This document shows positions 63,822-64,000 of a DNA stretch of 64,000 nt, piece by piece (positions within the stretch are counted from its first letter, which is position 1; the number at the start of each line of letters is the position of its first letter). The notes beneath the pieces were generated by a model. The model did not search any database. It had not been told where the DNA came from and saw only the letters and a program-made list of their open reading frames with translations. Where the stretch lies: the NCBI GenBank assembly GCA_002838815.1, contig LQGW01000062.1, positions 62,001-126,000 on the forward strand, in the 5' to 3' direction. This DNA is from Clostridiaceae bacterium JG1575 (GTDB lineage: Bacteria; Bacillota; Clostridia; Clostridiales; Clostridiaceae). Made by a program: the position numbers and the translations under genes.

Positions 63822-64000
63822 AAGGACCTCCCACACATAATACTTAAATTATCGAGGAAATGGCCTGCTTTATAAACGCGGACGCTTCGCCCCCGTGAGG
63901 TGGCGCATAAATATAAGCTTTCCTATTGAATTCCGTAAATAGCGGATTGCTCCAAAAACAACCAAAAAGCCTTCAAGTCCCCTGAAGTTTCGAAAGTTTC
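63822..64000. other. Upstream region of the sigma factor gene
   Basis: No gene seen up to the right edge. The promoter of the sigma factor-comEC unit should lie here; no convincing -35/-10 pair was identified. Small hairpin-like elements (GAAACTTTCGAAACTTC near 63985) exist but are not interpretable at the edge. Confidence 0.35.

Overview
The window is a gene-dense chromosomal segment (roughly 53% G+C by eye) from a low-complexity, apparently non-sporulating Gram-positive anaerobe of the phylum Bacillota, most likely class Clostridia or Tissierellia. The evidence is the clostridial gene order (ruvAB-queA-tgt-yajC-secDF-apt-relA-dtd-hemZ-aspS and hemW-lepA-rpsT-holA-comEC), a SCIFF peptide with its radical SAM maturase, a CarD-type regulator, and classical SD/-35/-10 signals. 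I cannot name a genus. No rRNA, tRNA, CRISPR array, prophage or insertion sequence was found. Nearly everything lies on the minus strand; the plus strand holds only carD, hpt, a class A PBP, ogt, yaaA and rpsT.

Layout by coordinate: 1-14629 is a cell-division and wall (dcw) cluster read leftwards from a mraZ promoter: mraZ-rsmH-ftsL-ftsI-murF-mraY-ftsW-ftsQ-yggS-sepF-ylmH, then a CNNM/CBS membrane protein, lspA, rluD, pyrR and a truncated xth. The order is the standard one, but murE, murD, murG, murC, ftsA, ftsZ, ylmG, divIVA and ileS are absent from their usual places. 14630-15225 is non-coding with two strong terminators. 15226-17823 holds a DUF503 protein, a CPBP protease and the GTPase ychF. 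17824-23746 is the least conserved part: a heavily decayed capA-type gene, a flavodoxin-fold reductase, an acyltransferase-like protein, an unpaired DNA adenine methyltransferase and fchA. 23747-32079 has an unknown membrane protein, aspS, hemZ, an MBL hydrolase, dtd, relA and apt. carD follows on the plus strand.

33034-41568 holds secDF, the SCIFF maturase and its 45-residue precursor, yajC, and then tgt, queA, ruvB and ruvA. 41777-49724 has a small membrane protein, the pseudouridine catabolism pair psuG/psuK, a zinc-ribbon membrane protein, yebC, and the translationally coupled trio hflX-nucleotidyltransferase-yigZ. 49834-53778 (plus) has hpt, a class A PBP with a Pro/Thr repeat tail, and ogt. 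53985-64000 has tkt, yaaA, hemW, lepA, rpsT, holA, a comEC that lacks its C-terminal hydrolase domain, and a small sigma factor overlapping comEC.

Recurring themes are (i) conserved gene strings that have lost expected members (dcw genes, ruvC, recJ, hisS), (ii) one clearly dead gene (capA-like) beside accessory genes, and (iii) an apparent excess of the palindrome GGATCC. The best-defined peptide system is the SCIFF ranthipeptide locus, which is a known type. The least explained items are the solitary adenine methyltransferase overlapping fchA, the sigma factor coupled to comEC, and the nucleotidyltransferase coupled to hflX.
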